DNA from: a virus
DNA length: 36,274 nucleotides
IMG/VR virus record: IMGVR_UViG_3300027996_000091
Span: 1 to 36,274 of that record
Strand: one strand, 5' to 3'
Of the stretch, positions 12,295-21,509 are shown piece by piece. Both the position numbers and the translations under genes were made by a program. The notes below the pieces were generated by a model. The model had not been told where the DNA came from, searched no databases, and was given only the letters and a program-made list of their open reading frames with translations. Numbering within the stretch: the stretch's first letter is position 1; each line of letters starts with the position of its first letter.

Positions 12295-13716
12295 ATGACT
12301 GGTACAATAGTAAATAAAGTTACCGGACCTGGAGCCGCTGTTACTGATAACGCTGTTCCTAGGTTTGATTTAACAACTGGGAACCTGGTTCAGGGTAGCA
12401 GTGTAATTATTGATGACACAGGCAATATAACAGGTGTGTCAACAATCGCTATAGCTACTGACATTACGCATACAGGTGATGCAGATAATAAGATAACATT
12501 TGGTGCCGATACTCAGAGCTATGAGACTGGTGGAACATCAAGGTTAGATATCAGCGACTCTGGTGTAAGAATGGGTGCTGCTAATGCTAGAGTGACTACA
12601 GTATTAGATGAGGGTGACTTGGTCTCTGATTCTTCTACAGCTCTTGCAACACAAGCATCAATTAAAACATATGTTGATAAAGCTATTACTGTCCAAGAGT
12701 ATAAGAAATCAGTATTTGCAGCTTCAACAGCCGCATTGACAGTAACGTATGACAATGGTGCTTCTGGTGTTGGCGCAACATTAACTAACGCTGGTGCACA
12801 AGCTGTATTTGAACTTGATGGAATTAATCCATTAGCAACAAACAGAGTGCTAATAAAAGACCAAGCGGCTCCTGCGCAAAATGGTGTATACACTGTTACT
12901 GATGTAGGTTCTGGTGCTACTAACTGGGTACTTACTAGAGCTACAGATTATGACCATATTTCAGAAATGGATCCTGGTGTACTAGTAACTGTAGATGCTG
13001 GTGGTACTGTTCACGCAGTAACATCATTTATGCAAACAACAACTGTAGCAACAATTGGTACAGATGCTGTAACTTACAGTCAATTTACATATGATACTAC
13101 TTTCCCAATACTTGACATTGATAACATTAGGATCAATGGAAATACCATCATATCAAGTGATACAGATGGAAATTTAAATTACACACCAAACGGAACAGGA
13201 CTAAATGTTCTTGCAAATGCTCAAGTTACAAACGTGACAGCAAGTAGAGCTGTAGTAACTGACGCTTCTAGCAACTTAAACGAGAGTGCTACCACAGCTA
13301 CAGAAATTGGTTATATTAGCGGCCTAACTTCAGCCGTTCAAACTCAACTTGATTCTAAAGCTACATCCACATTAGCAGTAACTCAGGCTACTCATGGTTT
13401 TTCAGCAGGAGATATTCTGTATCTAAATGCTGGAACATATACAAAAGCAATAGCCACAAGTGCTGCGGCTGCTGAAGTTATCGGTTATGTCTTATCAGAC
13501 GATGGAACAAATGACTTTACATTGGCTTTTAGCGGGCATGTGACAGTTGGACTATCTGGTTTAACTACAGGTGCTGTTCAGTATTTATCTACTAGTTCCG
13601 CTGGAGATTTAACAGAAACTAAACCTACAACTGCCACTCAAGTCATAAAACCGCTTATGATAGCAACGAGCGCGTCAACAGCAGTCTGGAATTGTATGTT
13701 AGGAGTTCTATTATGA
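12295..13716 (+). CDS. Modular fibre protein with tip domain shared with neighbours
   Basis: This encodes 473 aa. The N-terminus has the fibre motif DNAVPRFDLTTGNLVQGSSV, then a middle domain (about 138-265: KKSVFAASTAALTVTYDNGA ... NGVYTVTDVGSGATNWVLTRATDYD) that is widespread in phage tail fibres. Next comes the NGNT ... ISGLTSAVQTQ segment (about 280-352), and finally the GHG-type C-terminal domain (361-473). It probably trimerises and sits on the virion surface, where the end domain may contact the host. The ribosome site is AGGAGAAATAT. Confidence 0.8.
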   Translation: MTGTIVNKVTGPGAAVTDNAVPRFDLTTGNLVQGSSVIIDDTGNITGVSTIAIATDITHTGDADNKITFGADTQSYETGGTSRLDISDSGVRMGAANARVTTVLDEGDLVSDSSTALATQASIKTYVDKAITVQEYKKSVFAASTAALTVTYDNGASGVGATLTNAGAQAVFELDGINPLATNRVLIKDQAAPAQNGVYTVTDVGSGATNWVLTRATDYDHISEMDPGVLVTVDAGGTVHAVTSFMQTTTVATIGTDAVTYSQFTYDTTFPILDIDNIRINGNTIISSDTDGNLNYTPNGTGLNVLANAQVTNVTASRAVVTDASSNLNESATTATEIGYISGLTSAVQTQLDSKATSTLAVTQATHGFSAGDILYLNAGTYTKAIATSAAAAEVIGYVLSDDGTNDFTLAFSGHVTVGLSGLTTGAVQYLSTSSAGDLTETKPTTATQVIKPLMIATSASTAVWNCMLGVLL

Positions 13717-14255
13717 GTGTTAATTACGACAAAGCTCAAACATTTATGGCATGTTCATCTGCTTTTGCAGTTGTAAACGCAGCTACAGATGTATTCACAA
13801 TCACTGGCAACGACACAACATTAACATCTGTGTTAAAGATTGGTATTAGCACAATACATGATACAGCAAGTGGTGTTTATTCGTGGTACCTAGCAAGACG
13901 TAACACTGCAAACTCTGCAGGAACAAGTGCTGCAAGAGTATATGTTGGAATGAGAAATAACGCTGGAGCAACCGCTTACTCAACAGTACTTCAATACACT
14001 GCAAACCCTACTCTTGGTGTAATAGATGCAAATATAGCAGCCTTCAATCTTGCTGCTCCACTTGCAACAATAGCAACTCCTGACACATGCGGAGCACCTG
14101 CACCATATGTAATAGACTTTGAATCTGATTTCGGTCAGCCAGTAGAACTTTATGATTCAGATGAAGTGTTAGCATTAAATCTAGGTGGTGCGCCTGTTGC
14201 AAATGTATTAACAGCATTAATCTGGGTTCAATGGGCAGAGCAAAGTAAGACTTAG
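13713..14255 (+). CDS. Virion structural protein, probable appendage
   Basis: This encodes 180 aa from the ATG at 13713, which overlaps the previous stop (ATGA) with AGGAG 6 bases upstream. Beta-rich and poor in charge (FTITGNDTTLTSVLKIGISTIHDTASGVYSWYLARRNT in short segments), with GxPVELYDSDEVLALN near the end. The DTASGVY...WYLARR and IDFESDFGQP pattern is similar to small structural proteins near fibre genes in other phages. No enzymatic motif. Confidence 0.6.
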   Translation: MSVNYDKAQTFMACSSAFAVVNAATDVFTITGNDTTLTSVLKIGISTIHDTASGVYSWYLARRNTANSAGTSAARVYVGMRNNAGATAYSTVLQYTANPTLGVIDANIAAFNLAAPLATIATPDTCGAPAPYVIDFESDFGQPVELYDSDEVLALNLGGAPVANVLTALIWVQWAEQSKT

Positions 14256-14263
14256 GATTTATT

Positions 14264-15061
14264 ATGGTTAGTTCTATAAACTTAGACGATAAAATATCTC
14301 AGACTGGTGCTGCTATTTATGCTGCTGATGCTCAAGGTAATGATACGTACGTTATTGCATTAACTCCTACGTTAACTGCATATACAGTAGGAATGGTTGT
14401 TAACTTTAAAGCCAACACAGTAAATGTTGGAGCAGCTACATTAAACATAGATGGACTTGGCGCAATACCAATATTAAAAAAGAACAACCAAGTGTTAGGA
14501 AATGGTGATATTGAAGCTGACCAGATGGTAACTGTTATTTATGACACTGCTAGAAACTTTCAGATGCAGTCACAATTGGCTTCGGCTGCTGCTGCTACTG
14601 GTATTGTTTTACAGATGGTAAACGTTACTGATGGAGCGTTTGCAACTGGAAACACAATAATGCCATATGATGACACTATACCTCAGATTACAGAAGGTGA
14701 TGAATATATGACATTGGCCATAACTCCGGCTAATGCAAATAATCTTCTGAAAATAGATATAGCCATGCATTTGAGTGGTGCTACTGCTGCTCAGGCAATT
14801 GTTGCGGCATTATTTCAAGATGCAACTGCTGGTGCATTAGCAGCTACATCACTTACAAACAGTGGTGCAGGGACAGCAGGTTATACAAATGCTGTTTATT
14901 TTACGCACTATATGATAGCTGGAACAGTAGTTCCTACTACATTTAGGGTTAGAGCCGGAACAACTAACGGAGCTGCAATATCATTTAACGGTTATAACGG
15001 TGCAAGAATACTTGGTGGTGTTAGTTCATCTACAATTACAATACAGGAATTTAGGGTATAA
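14264..15061 (+). CDS. Fibre-like protein with jelly-roll-type C-terminal head
   Basis: This encodes 265 aa. Residues ~25-95 (DTYVIALTPTLTAYTVGMVV ... GAATLNIDGLGAIPILKK) match a repeat seen in many phage fibre proteins. The C-terminal half (VNVTDGAFATGN ... PQITEGDEYMTLAITPAN ... LKIDIAMHLSG) resembles the small beta-sandwich heads that end phage fibres and trimerise. It could be a receptor-binding or surface protein. No catalytic residues seen. Confidence 0.75.
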   Translation: MVSSINLDDKISQTGAAIYAADAQGNDTYVIALTPTLTAYTVGMVVNFKANTVNVGAATLNIDGLGAIPILKKNNQVLGNGDIEADQMVTVIYDTARNFQMQSQLASAAAATGIVLQMVNVTDGAFATGNTIMPYDDTIPQITEGDEYMTLAITPANANNLLKIDIAMHLSGATAAQAIVAALFQDATAGALAATSLTNSGAGTAGYTNAVYFTHYMIAGTVVPTTFRVRAGTTNGAAISFNGYNGARILGGVSSSTITIQEFRV

Positions 15062-15064
15062 ATC

Positions 15065-15664
15065 ATGGCTAATGAAAGTGCATTAAGTAATAGTATTGCA
15101 AGCGGTAGAACTGGAGTTGTAACTAATACAACAGAATACGGCGTCCTGTTAGCTGGAACAACAGCAACTAACCCTATCCAGAATGCTGGTGCTGGAACCG
15201 CAACACAAATACTAACAAGTAATGGAGCTGCGGCTAATCCTTCTTTTAAGGCGTATCCTGGCTCAATAGCGGCAACACAGGCAAATCAGGAAACAGGTAC
15301 TGCCACAGATGTATATGTTACTCCAGGTAGACAGCAATATCATATCAGCGCAGCTAAAGCATGGGTTAGATGGTATGTAGATACAGGTACTCCAACAGTA
15401 TCTAGTAATTACAATGTATCCAGTTTAACTGATGGTGGTGCTGGTGTTACAACTGTAAACTTTACTACTAATTTTAGTGGTACTGGTTACGCTGCTGTAA
15501 GTATTGGAAGTATTAATGCATCAAACGCTCTTCAAACTAGAGTTGGCACATTGCCTGCTGTTGGAAGTTGTGTATTTTACAATCAATCTTGTGATACTGG
15601 ATTTGGAACAGCAGATCCATCAACTGGTCAATATGTTGGCGTTGCATGTTTTGGTGATCAATAG
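15065..15664 (+). CDS. Receptor-binding-type fibre tip protein, MANES copy 1
   Basis: This encodes 199 aa. The N-terminus MANESALSNS ... TTEYGVLLAGTTAT...IQNAGAGTATQILTSNG is a standard fibre attachment segment. The C-terminal half (GRQQYHISAAKAWVRWYVDTGTPTVSSNYNVSSLTD in pieces, then VNFTTNFSG) is a tip domain common in phage fibres. Two further copies of identical length follow in tandem. These probably form short trimeric spikes with alternative tips. It starts 3 bases after the previous stop. Confidence 0.8.
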   Translation: MANESALSNSIASGRTGVVTNTTEYGVLLAGTTATNPIQNAGAGTATQILTSNGAAANPSFKAYPGSIAATQANQETGTATDVYVTPGRQQYHISAAKAWVRWYVDTGTPTVSSNYNVSSLTDGGAGVTTVNFTTNFSGTGYAAVSIGSINASNALQTRVGTLPAVGSCVFYNQSCDTGFGTADPSTGQYVGVACFGDQ

Positions 15665-15672
15665 GAAAAGAT

Positions 15673-16272
15673 ATGGCGAACGAAAGTGCATTAAGTAACA
15701 GTGTTCCAGAAGGTCGTTTAGGTGTAACAACGCTTACAACAGCTTATGGTGTGATACTTGCAGGAACTACAGCTACTGGAGCAGTTCAAAACGCTGGTGT
15801 TGGAACTACTGGGCAAATATTAACAAGTAATGGAGCTGCAGCTAATCCTTCTTTTCAGGCAAACCCGTTGCAACCAGCGTCACAAGCTGAGCAAGAAACT
15901 GGAACTGCTACTGATGTTTTTGTTTCTTCAGGTAGGCAGCAATATCATATTAGTGCAGGAAAAGTGCATTGCAGATGGCATAATGTTACTGGTGTTCCAA
16001 CTCTTGACTCTAGCTATAATGTATCAAGTTTAACGGATACAGGCGCTGGAGTAGTTACTATAAACTTTACTACTAATTTCAGCAATAGTGATTATTGCGT
16101 TGTAAGCATTGGGACTTCTAGTCCATCAAATTTATTAACAACACTTACATCTGCCGTTGCTACTAGCTCATGTGCGGTTAATTCTAAATCATGTGATACA
16201 CCATATGCATTAGCGGACCAGACTGATAGCACTGCGGTTGTGTGGGGTGTATTAATTTTTGGCGATCAATAG
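15673..16272 (+). CDS. Receptor-binding-type fibre tip protein, MANES copy 2
   Basis: This encodes 199 aa, the same length as both neighbours. It begins MANESALSNSVPEGRLGVTT and shares LLAGTTATG-type and GRQQYHIS segments. The tip differs, with extra Cys (CRWHNVTG, SSCAVNSKSCDTP). Differences concentrate after residue ~95, as expected when tips diversify. AGGAAAAGAT precedes the ATG and is repeated before copy 3, so the duplication included the ribosome site. Confidence 0.8.
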   Translation: MANESALSNSVPEGRLGVTTLTTAYGVILAGTTATGAVQNAGVGTTGQILTSNGAAANPSFQANPLQPASQAEQETGTATDVFVSSGRQQYHISAGKVHCRWHNVTGVPTLDSSYNVSSLTDTGAGVVTINFTTNFSNSDYCVVSIGTSSPSNLLTTLTSAVATSSCAVNSKSCDTPYALADQTDSTAVVWGVLIFGDQ

Positions 16273-16280
16273 GAAAAGAT

Positions 16281-16880
16281 ATGGCTAATGAAAGTGCCTT
16301 TGATAATAGTGTTCCAGAAGGTCGTTTAGGTGTAACTACGCTTACAACAGAGTACGGCGTTTTGCTAGCAGGAACTACAGCTACTGGTGATATACAGAAT
16401 GCTGGTGCTGGAACCGCAGACCAAGTATTAACAAGTAATGGAGCAGGTGTTAAGCCTTCTTTTCAGGCTGCTGATACTGCTGCCTCACAGGCAGAGCAGG
16501 AAACTGGAAGTGATACTACCGTATATGCTTCTCCTGGAAGACAGCAATACCATTTAAGTGCAGCAAAAAGTTGGTGTAGGTGGTACATAGTTGCAGGAAC
16601 TCCAACATTAAATGAAAGTTACAATGTAGCCAGTTTAACTGATACAGCTCCGGGAAATGTTCAAATAAATTACACTACTGCTTTTAGTAGCACTGGATAT
16701 TCTATTGTTAGTTCTGCCGCTGCTGCTGGCGCTACATTGCTATTAGCAAGAGCTGGATCAATGCCGTTGGCTGCTTCTTGTGCTGTTGTAACTCGTGAAT
16801 GTGATAACCCTTATGGCATTACAGAAATGACAGCTAGTGTAAACAATGTAATAGCCGTAGCAATGTATGGAGACCAATGA
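16281..16880 (+). CDS. Receptor-binding-type fibre tip protein, MANES copy 3
   Basis: This encodes 199 aa from the ATG at 16281; an upstream ATG at 16242 would run into copy 2 and lacks the family start. N-terminus MANESAFDNSVPEGRLGVTT is nearest to copy 2. The tip (SAAKSWCRWYIVAGTPTLNE ... NVASLTD) is nearest to the general fibre domain. It ends CAMYGDQ-like (VAMYGDQ), the same FGDQ/YGDQ ending as copies 1 and 2. It overlaps the next gene by ATGA. Confidence 0.8.
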   Translation: MANESAFDNSVPEGRLGVTTLTTEYGVLLAGTTATGDIQNAGAGTADQVLTSNGAGVKPSFQAADTAASQAEQETGSDTTVYASPGRQQYHLSAAKSWCRWYIVAGTPTLNESYNVASLTDTAPGNVQINYTTAFSSTGYSIVSSAAAAGATLLLARAGSMPLAASCAVVTRECDNPYGITEMTASVNNVIAVAMYGDQ

Positions 16881-17398
16881 TGAAAAAGATTTTATTTGAA
16901 GATAATGAAGGTAGGTTATGTTTAGTTATACCTGCTGACAAAAAAAGCATAGAGCGTACACTTGGTACTCTAAGTGATGCTGAGTATGAAGCTCATGTTA
17001 AAGAACGCTCAATACCAAAAGATGCTAAGAAAGTCAGGGATATTGAAGATAAATATATCCCAACGACAAGAGAGTTTAGAGGTGCATGGTGTGATATTAC
17101 AGCAGAACCAAGAATAGATATTGATTGTGAGAAAGCAAGAGATATAAAGCTTGCACACATCAGGACAATCAGAGATAAAGAACTTTTAAAAACAGACGGA
17201 GAATACATGAAGCTCATATCAACTGATGGAGCTGCTGATAGCATTGCTAAGGTTAGAGAAGAAAAACAAGCTTTAAGGGATATTACTAATCCACTTAAAG
17301 CGTTAAATGTGTCTGGAAAAATCAATGATGAGGTTCTGTTGAAGGAAATCAGTGATTTTGGAAATGTCTTAAACGATCGTGTTAAAACTATAGTTTAA
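16877..17398 (+). CDS. Tail fibre assembly/chaperone-like protein
   Basis: This encodes 173 aa; translation may begin at either of two adjacent ATGs (16877 or 16880). The order FRGAWCDIT ... IDIDCEKARDIKLAHIRTIRD ... LKTDGEYM ... AKVREEKQALRDI is typical of a common phage protein found directly after tail fibre genes and thought to assist fibre folding or form part of the appendage. It is soluble, charged and helical, unlike the fibre genes before it. ATGA coupling to the third MANES gene supports a joint role. Confidence 0.65.
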   Translation: MMKKILFEDNEGRLCLVIPADKKSIERTLGTLSDAEYEAHVKERSIPKDAKKVRDIEDKYIPTTREFRGAWCDITAEPRIDIDCEKARDIKLAHIRTIRDKELLKTDGEYMKLISTDGAADSIAKVREEKQALRDITNPLKALNVSGKINDEVLLKEISDFGNVLNDRVKTIV

Positions 17399-17415
17399 TT
17401 TTTAGGAGAAAGAAA

Positions 17416-18111
17416 ATGGCTTTTACATTACAAAACTGGTGTCGCGCTTCAGCTTCAGCTAACGAACCAATCGTTACTTTAACATCAGGTGATATTTACG
17501 GATGCTTTAAAGAGTACAACTATTACACTGCTGATACACAAGTAACCGTAGCTACAGCATCATATTTTGATGATGTTGCTTTTGATATTGCTACAGGTGA
17601 TTACGTAACAGTATATTCAAGAACTGATGGTACAAAGTTAACATACAGATTAACTAACACTTCTGCTGTAATTACTGCTGCTTTTGCAAGTGGTTATTCA
17701 GCTGCAAGCATTGCCATAACAAACGCAGAATTACTAGGTGCTTATGCAGCATCAAAATTATTGCTAGCAGCTCCTGGTGCAGGAAGAATGTACGTTCTTG
17801 ATTATGCAAGTGCCGTATTTACTTATAACTTAGGTGTTACAGCTAATGGCGGTAACACACATGTACAATACTCAGACACTGTTAATGGTGCTGGAACACG
17901 AGCTGTTACAACTATAGCTGGTGGAACAATCAATGCGATTGGTGCCGCTAGTGTATTTACTTGGGATAGGGCTGCTTCTGCAACAATTGCAAGTGCAGAT
18001 GCTGTAAACCAAGGGTTATACTTTGCTAACGATACAGCAGCATATACGCAGGCTCTTGGCGCATCAACAATGATTGTAAACGTTGGCGCAGCAATTGTGC
18101 CTACAGCATAA
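17416..18111 (+). CDS. Capsid decoration-like protein (MAF family)
   Basis: This encodes 231 aa. MAFTLQNWCRASASANEP ... TASYFDDVAFDIATGDYVTVYSRTDG matches the N-terminal domain of the protein at 11260 and the 108-aa protein at 29889. The rest is Ala/Thr/Gly-rich beta structure (AAPGAGRMYVLDYASAVFTY, TMIVNVGAAIVPTA). The strong TTTTTAGGAGAAAGAAA leader suggests high expression, as expected for a decoration protein. Function is inferred from composition and position. Confidence 0.65.
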   Translation: MAFTLQNWCRASASANEPIVTLTSGDIYGCFKEYNYYTADTQVTVATASYFDDVAFDIATGDYVTVYSRTDGTKLTYRLTNTSAVITAAFASGYSAASIAITNAELLGAYAASKLLLAAPGAGRMYVLDYASAVFTYNLGVTANGGNTHVQYSDTVNGAGTRAVTTIAGGTINAIGAASVFTWDRAASATIASADAVNQGLYFANDTAAYTQALGASTMIVNVGAAIVPTA

Positions 18112-18125
18112 AGTAGTTTTGTTTT

Positions 18126-18147
18126 AGAGGGGCAATAGGGCCCCTCT
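18126..18147 (+). other. Intercistronic hairpin before tail genes
   Basis: AGAGGGGC (18126-18133) pairs perfectly with GCCCCTCT (18140-18147) over a 6-base loop. No T run follows, so it is not an intrinsic terminator. It may mark an mRNA processing or stability boundary between surface-protein and tail-tube genes. Confidence 0.7.
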
Positions 18148-18165
18148 CTGAATAAGGACTATATT

Positions 18166-18768
18166 ATGCCAATTACAAAAGTACAGATAATATCATTTGC
18201 TATTGCTAAGCTTGGTAATAAACCAATATCATCTTTGGAAAACCAGAGTGACATTGTTAATGCCGCTGTGCAAGCATTTGATATTTTACTACCTATCATA
18301 CTATCTGAGCAGACGTGGCGATTTGCCTGTAAAATACAGCAAGTTTCACAGTTGGTGACAGAGCCGATAATAGATAACTGGCGATATATTTATGAGCTAC
18401 CTGGTGATTATCTAAAGATGATTAGACAGTGGCCTCATAACTATAGCTATGAAATATATGAAAACAGACATATGTATTCTAATGTTAATGGTCCGCTGTA
18501 TATAGAATATATGTTTGAGCCTTCTGTCTTTCAACTGCCAGCACATTTTTACAATTATCTATCACTGAAAATTGCAGAACATTTAGCTTTATCTAATGGA
18601 CACAATGTTGAATTTAGCAAGAAGTTAGGTGCTGATTCTGATTCTGCAAGAGCTACTGCTTTAGCTGCTGATGCACAAAGCAGACCGCAATCACCATTAG
18701 CATCACAACCAATAATATCTAACAGAGCAATAGGCTACGCTCCTTATGGAGGCGGATACAATGGTTGA
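18166..18768 (+). CDS. Tail tubular protein A (T7 gp11-like adaptor)
   Basis: This encodes 200 aa. VQIISFAIAKLGNKPISSLEN, LLPIILSEQTWRFACK, YELPGDYLKMIRQWP and the C-terminal LSLKIAEHLALS follow the T7 gp11 family from start to end. This protein forms the ring between portal and tail nozzle. Length is typical (T7 gp11 is 196 aa). The portal gene it binds is on the opposite strand at 32410. It overlaps the nozzle gene by 8 bases. Confidence 0.9.
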   Translation: MPITKVQIISFAIAKLGNKPISSLENQSDIVNAAVQAFDILLPIILSEQTWRFACKIQQVSQLVTEPIIDNWRYIYELPGDYLKMIRQWPHNYSYEIYENRHMYSNVNGPLYIEYMFEPSVFQLPAHFYNYLSLKIAEHLALSNGHNVEFSKKLGADSDSARATALAADAQSRPQSPLASQPIISNRAIGYAPYGGGYNG

Positions 18769-21001
18769 TGCTCTTCAGATAAATTCAGGGTTTTCATACG
18801 GAGAATTAGATCCAAAACTTGCAGCAAGAATAGATTTTGCGGCCTATGATCGTGGTGTTAAAACTGCGCAAAATGTTCTATCTATACCTCAAGGTGGTTT
18901 TACAAGAAGATTTGGTACTACACACGTTGATGACTTAGTTGCTATAAATAAAAACTACGCAAGAATAATAAGTCTTATATATGATGATGCTGCTATTTAT
19001 CTCATGTTATTTGAACATAACACAATAAAAATATATCTACAGAATACATTGTTAGCAACAGTTGCAACGACGTATCCTGCTGCTGTTATCAGAAGATTAC
19101 GTTTTGCTCCAATTACAAACAGGCTTACAATCCTTCATGAGAACTTTACTCCAGCGCAGTTAGTTCGAAGTGCTGATGCTGCTAATGCTATTGCTGCTCT
19201 TGATTATGTAAACAATTATGTAACGGTAACAAATGCATTAACTGTTGGAAATATATACCCAGCAACCTTCACAAGTGCCGGTGCATTGCCAGTAACAGAC
19301 CCTCAGCTATACATAAACACTCTTTACTATGTTAAGGCAATAACAGCTACAGATACAAAGGTTTATACAACACCACAAGACGCAACAGATGATACAAATG
19401 CTTACAATATTACTGGTGCTGGAATTGGTAATTTAGTAATACAAAACACATGGACTCTTGGCAATATTGCATTTTCTATGAGGCCAGTATATGACTTTGG
19501 TGGAATTGCATACAAAAATGCAGGTGTAACATTCACTGCAAATGCATTGACAGGAACGCAAGCATCTCCATGTATTATTACATGCTCTGCTAATATCTTT
19601 GTTGCTGGACTGATTGGAGGTACACTTGAAGGAAATGGCGGAATATTACGGATAGTAACTGTACCAGCAGCTAATCAAGTTATTGGATACACATACGAAG
19701 CATTTATAGACATGGGAGCATTCCTTGGCAACGAGTCAATCCTCACTGAACCTGCATGGTCCGCTGCTAGGGGATATCCTTCGTGTGGTACATTTTTCCA
19801 GGAAAGATATTGGCTTGGAGGTTCTCGCGCCATACCAAATGGTATTTGGGGTAGCGCTATATCTTCACCTTATGATTTCGATGATTCTCAATATCTAGAT
19901 GATAACTCTATAAGTTATTACACAGCATCAGGTCAATCAAACTTTATAAAATCTTTTACAGCATCTAAGTCATTAGTGGTTCATACAAATACTGGCAACT
20001 ATTCAACAGCACTTACAATAGAGGTACCACTTACACCAAGTACATTCTTTTTATCTGAACAAAACACAGATGGCATAGCAAGTATCGACCCAGTAAGCGT
20101 AGACAATCAGATAATCTATACAGATAGAAGTGCAAGAAATATTAAGTCCATGTCTTGGGACATAGTTCAATCAAGTTATATTAATACAAACATTTCCATT
20201 CCATCATCACATTTAATAAAAACACCAATAGATATGGATGTATTCAGAGAGCCTAAAAATACAGATGGTTATTATGTTGTATGTGTTAATGAGGACGGGA
20301 CGCTTGGTATATATAATTCTCTTGTAGAGCAAGAAATAAAAGGATGGACAAAAGCAGACACAGCACAGAACGATATTGCAGGTGTTGCTAGTCCTGGATA
20401 TTTCTGGGATTGTGCTACAGGGTTAAACAAAGGCTGGGTTATTGTAGAGAGAACAGTTAATGGAGCTACGACTTTAGCATTAGAAGAGTTTGATTTTGAA
20501 GTAAGAACAGATGCCTCGCTATCATACGACTTTGCTGTTGCTACTAATTTACTGACTGGATTAGATCACCTTATTGGTCAAACAATACAGGTGTATGCAG
20601 ATGGTGCAACGCATCCTGATGTTGTTGTTAACATACATGGAGAAGCAACATTAGACAGAACAGTAACGAAAGCATTTGCAGGACTAAAATTCACATCAAC
20701 AATCAGCCCAATGCCAGTAAATATTCAGTTGCAGAATGGACCATCGTTATATCAGTCTGTAAAAATCAGAGGATTTCAGATTCATTATTACGAATCTATT
20801 GGTGTAACAATTCAAGGTAAAGATATTTCTACAATAGATGTAACAGCAATAGTAACAGACCCAGCAGCCACCCCTACAACAGGGGTATTTGAATACAATT
20901 TAATGGAGGGATGGGATGCCTTCACATACTCAATAGATATTGTGCAAGACAAACCATTGCCTTTTACACTATTGGGTATTGGATATAATGTGGAGATATA
21001 A
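18761..21001 (+). CDS. Tail tubular protein B (T7 gp12-like nozzle)
   Basis: This encodes 746 aa from the ATG at 18761; GGAGGCGG precedes it and the upstream ATG at 18746 lies inside the previous gene. INSGFSYGELDPKLAARIDFAAYDRGVKTAQN and PQGGFTRRFGTTHV (split) are the standard gp12-family opening. FFQERYWLGGSRAIPNGIWGS and a beta-rich C-terminus also fit. It forms the hexameric tail nozzle through which DNA leaves. Length matches T7 gp12 (794 aa). Confidence 0.92.
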   Translation: MVDALQINSGFSYGELDPKLAARIDFAAYDRGVKTAQNVLSIPQGGFTRRFGTTHVDDLVAINKNYARIISLIYDDAAIYLMLFEHNTIKIYLQNTLLATVATTYPAAVIRRLRFAPITNRLTILHENFTPAQLVRSADAANAIAALDYVNNYVTVTNALTVGNIYPATFTSAGALPVTDPQLYINTLYYVKAITATDTKVYTTPQDATDDTNAYNITGAGIGNLVIQNTWTLGNIAFSMRPVYDFGGIAYKNAGVTFTANALTGTQASPCIITCSANIFVAGLIGGTLEGNGGILRIVTVPAANQVIGYTYEAFIDMGAFLGNESILTEPAWSAARGYPSCGTFFQERYWLGGSRAIPNGIWGSAISSPYDFDDSQYLDDNSISYYTASGQSNFIKSFTASKSLVVHTNTGNYSTALTIEVPLTPSTFFLSEQNTDGIASIDPVSVDNQIIYTDRSARNIKSMSWDIVQSSYINTNISIPSSHLIKTPIDMDVFREPKNTDGYYVVCVNEDGTLGIYNSLVEQEIKGWTKADTAQNDIAGVASPGYFWDCATGLNKGWVIVERTVNGATTLALEEFDFEVRTDASLSYDFAVATNLLTGLDHLIGQTIQVYADGATHPDVVVNIHGEATLDRTVTKAFAGLKFTSTISPMPVNIQLQNGPSLYQSVKIRGFQIHYYESIGVTIQGKDISTIDVTAIVTDPAATPTTGVFEYNLMEGWDAFTYSIDIVQDKPLPFTLLGIGYNVEI

Positions 21002-21003
21002 CA

Positions 21004-21501
21004 ATGTCATTGGCGTACGTATTAATGGGTGCTGAAGCGGCTGGTTCGATAGCTGGACAATGGGCACAAAGCAAGGCTCTAAAAGGTGTTAAAGCAACAG
21101 CAGAGTTAGAGCAAGCTCAATTAGGACTTAGGCTCAAGCAAGAAACGATTGCATCTGAGCAACAGTCTATAGCTAATCTACACGCTCTAGACGAGATTTT
21201 AGCAACACAGCGTGCAATGTTTGCAGCACGTGGACAAATGCCTGGCATCGGCTCAGCAGGAGCTATTGCAAGCAAGTCTGTATCTAACTATAGAAAAGAT
21301 GAGCAAGCACGTGGTCTTTCCATGGGATTCTTGAAATCACAAAGACAATATGAAACCACCATGAGCAAGATGCGTTATCAGAGTGCTAAAATTGCTGGTG
21401 GAATGAAGAATATTCAACGTGGCATGAACACAATGAAATCTATGGCAAACCAAGCAGATTCAGCCGGATGGTTTGGCAAGAAACCTACTAAATCTAAATA
21501 G
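21004..21501 (+). CDS. Internal virion protein, T7 gp14-like
   Basis: This encodes 165 aa. An N-terminal hydrophobic/Ala-rich helix (VLMGAEAAGSIAGQWAQSKAL), Gln-rich coiled helices and the GMKNIQRGMNTMKSM end match short podovirus ejection proteins (gp14 class, T7 is 196 aa). Such proteins leave the capsid first and make a pore in the outer membrane. It starts 2 bases after the nozzle stop and is followed by two larger ejection proteins in the usual order. Confidence 0.75.
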   Translation: MSLAYVLMGAEAAGSIAGQWAQSKALKGVKATAELEQAQLGLRLKQETIASEQQSIANLHALDEILATQRAMFAARGQMPGIGSAGAIASKSVSNYRKDEQARGLSMGFLKSQRQYETTMSKMRYQSAKIAGGMKNIQRGMNTMKSMANQADSAGWFGKKPTKSK

Positions 21502-21509
21502 GAGATACT

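Noticed and set aside
15065-16880. Diversity-generating retroelement for the three tip proteins
   Set aside because: No reverse transcriptase gene and no template repeat are visible; differences are spread by ordinary divergence rather than at adenines of one short block.
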